DNA from: Corynebacterium minutissimum
GTDB taxonomy: Bacteria; Actinomycetota; Actinomycetes; Mycobacteriales; Mycobacteriaceae
Assembly: GCF_000805675.1 (NCBI RefSeq)
Contig: NZ_JSEF01000012.1
Coordinates: 1-64,000 of the forward strand
Direction of reading: 5' to 3'
Length of the DNA stretch: 64,000 bases
Shown here piece after piece: positions 63,791-64,000 of the stretch. The stretch's first letter is position 1. Every line of letters starts with the position of its first letter. Both the position numbers and the translations under genes were made by a program. The notes beneath the pieces are model-generated. The model did no database searches. It was given only the letters and a program-made list of their open reading frames with translations, and had not been told where the DNA came from.

Positions 63791-64000
63791 GTCGCTGAGT
63801 GCCGTCCGAAGATTCATGGTTCATATCCTAACTTTGCTTCCTGTGCTTTGCGAGTATTCGAGGTTGAGGCGTTGTTGTTTCGTCGTTCTTACTCTGCAAG
63901 TTTCGATGTAGAGTGGAGGGCCAGTTTCTCGACTACCGGGGTAGGTTCATTGAGATGACTCGCTCCTCAATGGTGATGAAATCAGAAGGCTTGGACATGG
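63791..64000. other. No recognisable gene at the right edge
   Basis: Short frames on both strands lack ribosome-binding sites or familiar motifs. The window ends inside what may be the upstream region or edge of the next gene. Confidence 0.4.

Overview
The window is a chromosomal segment of a Corynebacterium species. Evidence for this is the GC-rich, codon-biased genes; a gene order matching the C. glutamicum region from the ATP synthase operon to ilvBNC as I remember it (DUF2550-nucS, ybbN-like, glgE/glgB, etfBA-cysteine desulfurase, mnmA, ligA, gatCA, pfkA, gatB, lysE/lysG, ilvD, ilvBNC); and many promoters whose -10 box sits 6-9 bases before the start codon, which is typical of leaderless corynebacterial mRNAs. 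The species cannot be fixed from the sequence alone.

Layout. 1-6.3 kb: NucS mismatch endonuclease and small conserved genes, then an HNH endonuclease, a peptide-type binding lipoprotein and an unusual low-molecular-weight phosphatase/arsenate reductase relative. 6.4-16.6 kb: the glgE-glgB glucan operon (minus strand), an ABC ATPase, a Nudix hydrolase, a methyltransferase, and an etfB-etfA-cysteine desulfurase operon. 16.7-24.6 kb: an accessory defence island inserted between the desulfurase and the mnmA region. It holds a Type ISP restriction-modification enzyme cut by an in-frame TGA, a HEPN/ApeA-like gene, and a Panacea (DUF4065) antitoxin-like gene cut by an in-frame TAG with its intact partner. 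24.7-29.8 kb: a GH25 lysozyme, a spermidine-synthase-like methyltransferase, mnmA, a PH-domain protein and a MetE-like protein. 29.8-35.6 kb: a second accessory region with an Orc1/Cdc6-like AAA ATPase, VapBC, and a CmtR-CadD cadmium module. The module is flanked by two copies of a small membrane gene plus serine-hydrolase 3' end, one of them truncated. A regulator-serine hydrolase-membrane protein operon follows, with a striking triple TTCYAGAA operator. 35.6-49.7 kb: exonuclease, ligA, tandem HAD hydrolases, ACT protein, gatCA, small secreted and membrane genes, an MFS exporter, pfkA, an AspT-like transporter and gatB. 49.8-64 kb: zinc alcohol dehydrogenase, YkvI-like transporter, the divergent lysE/lysG pair, DoxX protein, a two-gene membrane protein/HTH operon, GT87 mannosyl/arabinosyl-type transferase, ilvD, and the attenuated ilvBNC operon.

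How the genes work together. IlvB/IlvN, IlvC and IlvD provide three successive steps of branched-chain amino acid synthesis, under a leader peptide rich in Ile/Leu/Val. GatCAB makes Gln-tRNA(Gln)/Asn-tRNA(Asn) but is split between two loci. GlgE and GlgB build alpha-glucan from maltose-1-phosphate. LysG and LysE form a basic amino acid export switch. No rRNA, tRNA, CRISPR array, complete insertion sequence or prophage was seen. The most unusual features are non-coding: a promoter-peptide-terminator unit at 43.6 kb, three 22-bp iterons before ligA, the triple 8-bp operator at 35.6 kb, and a two-copy inverted-repeat family.
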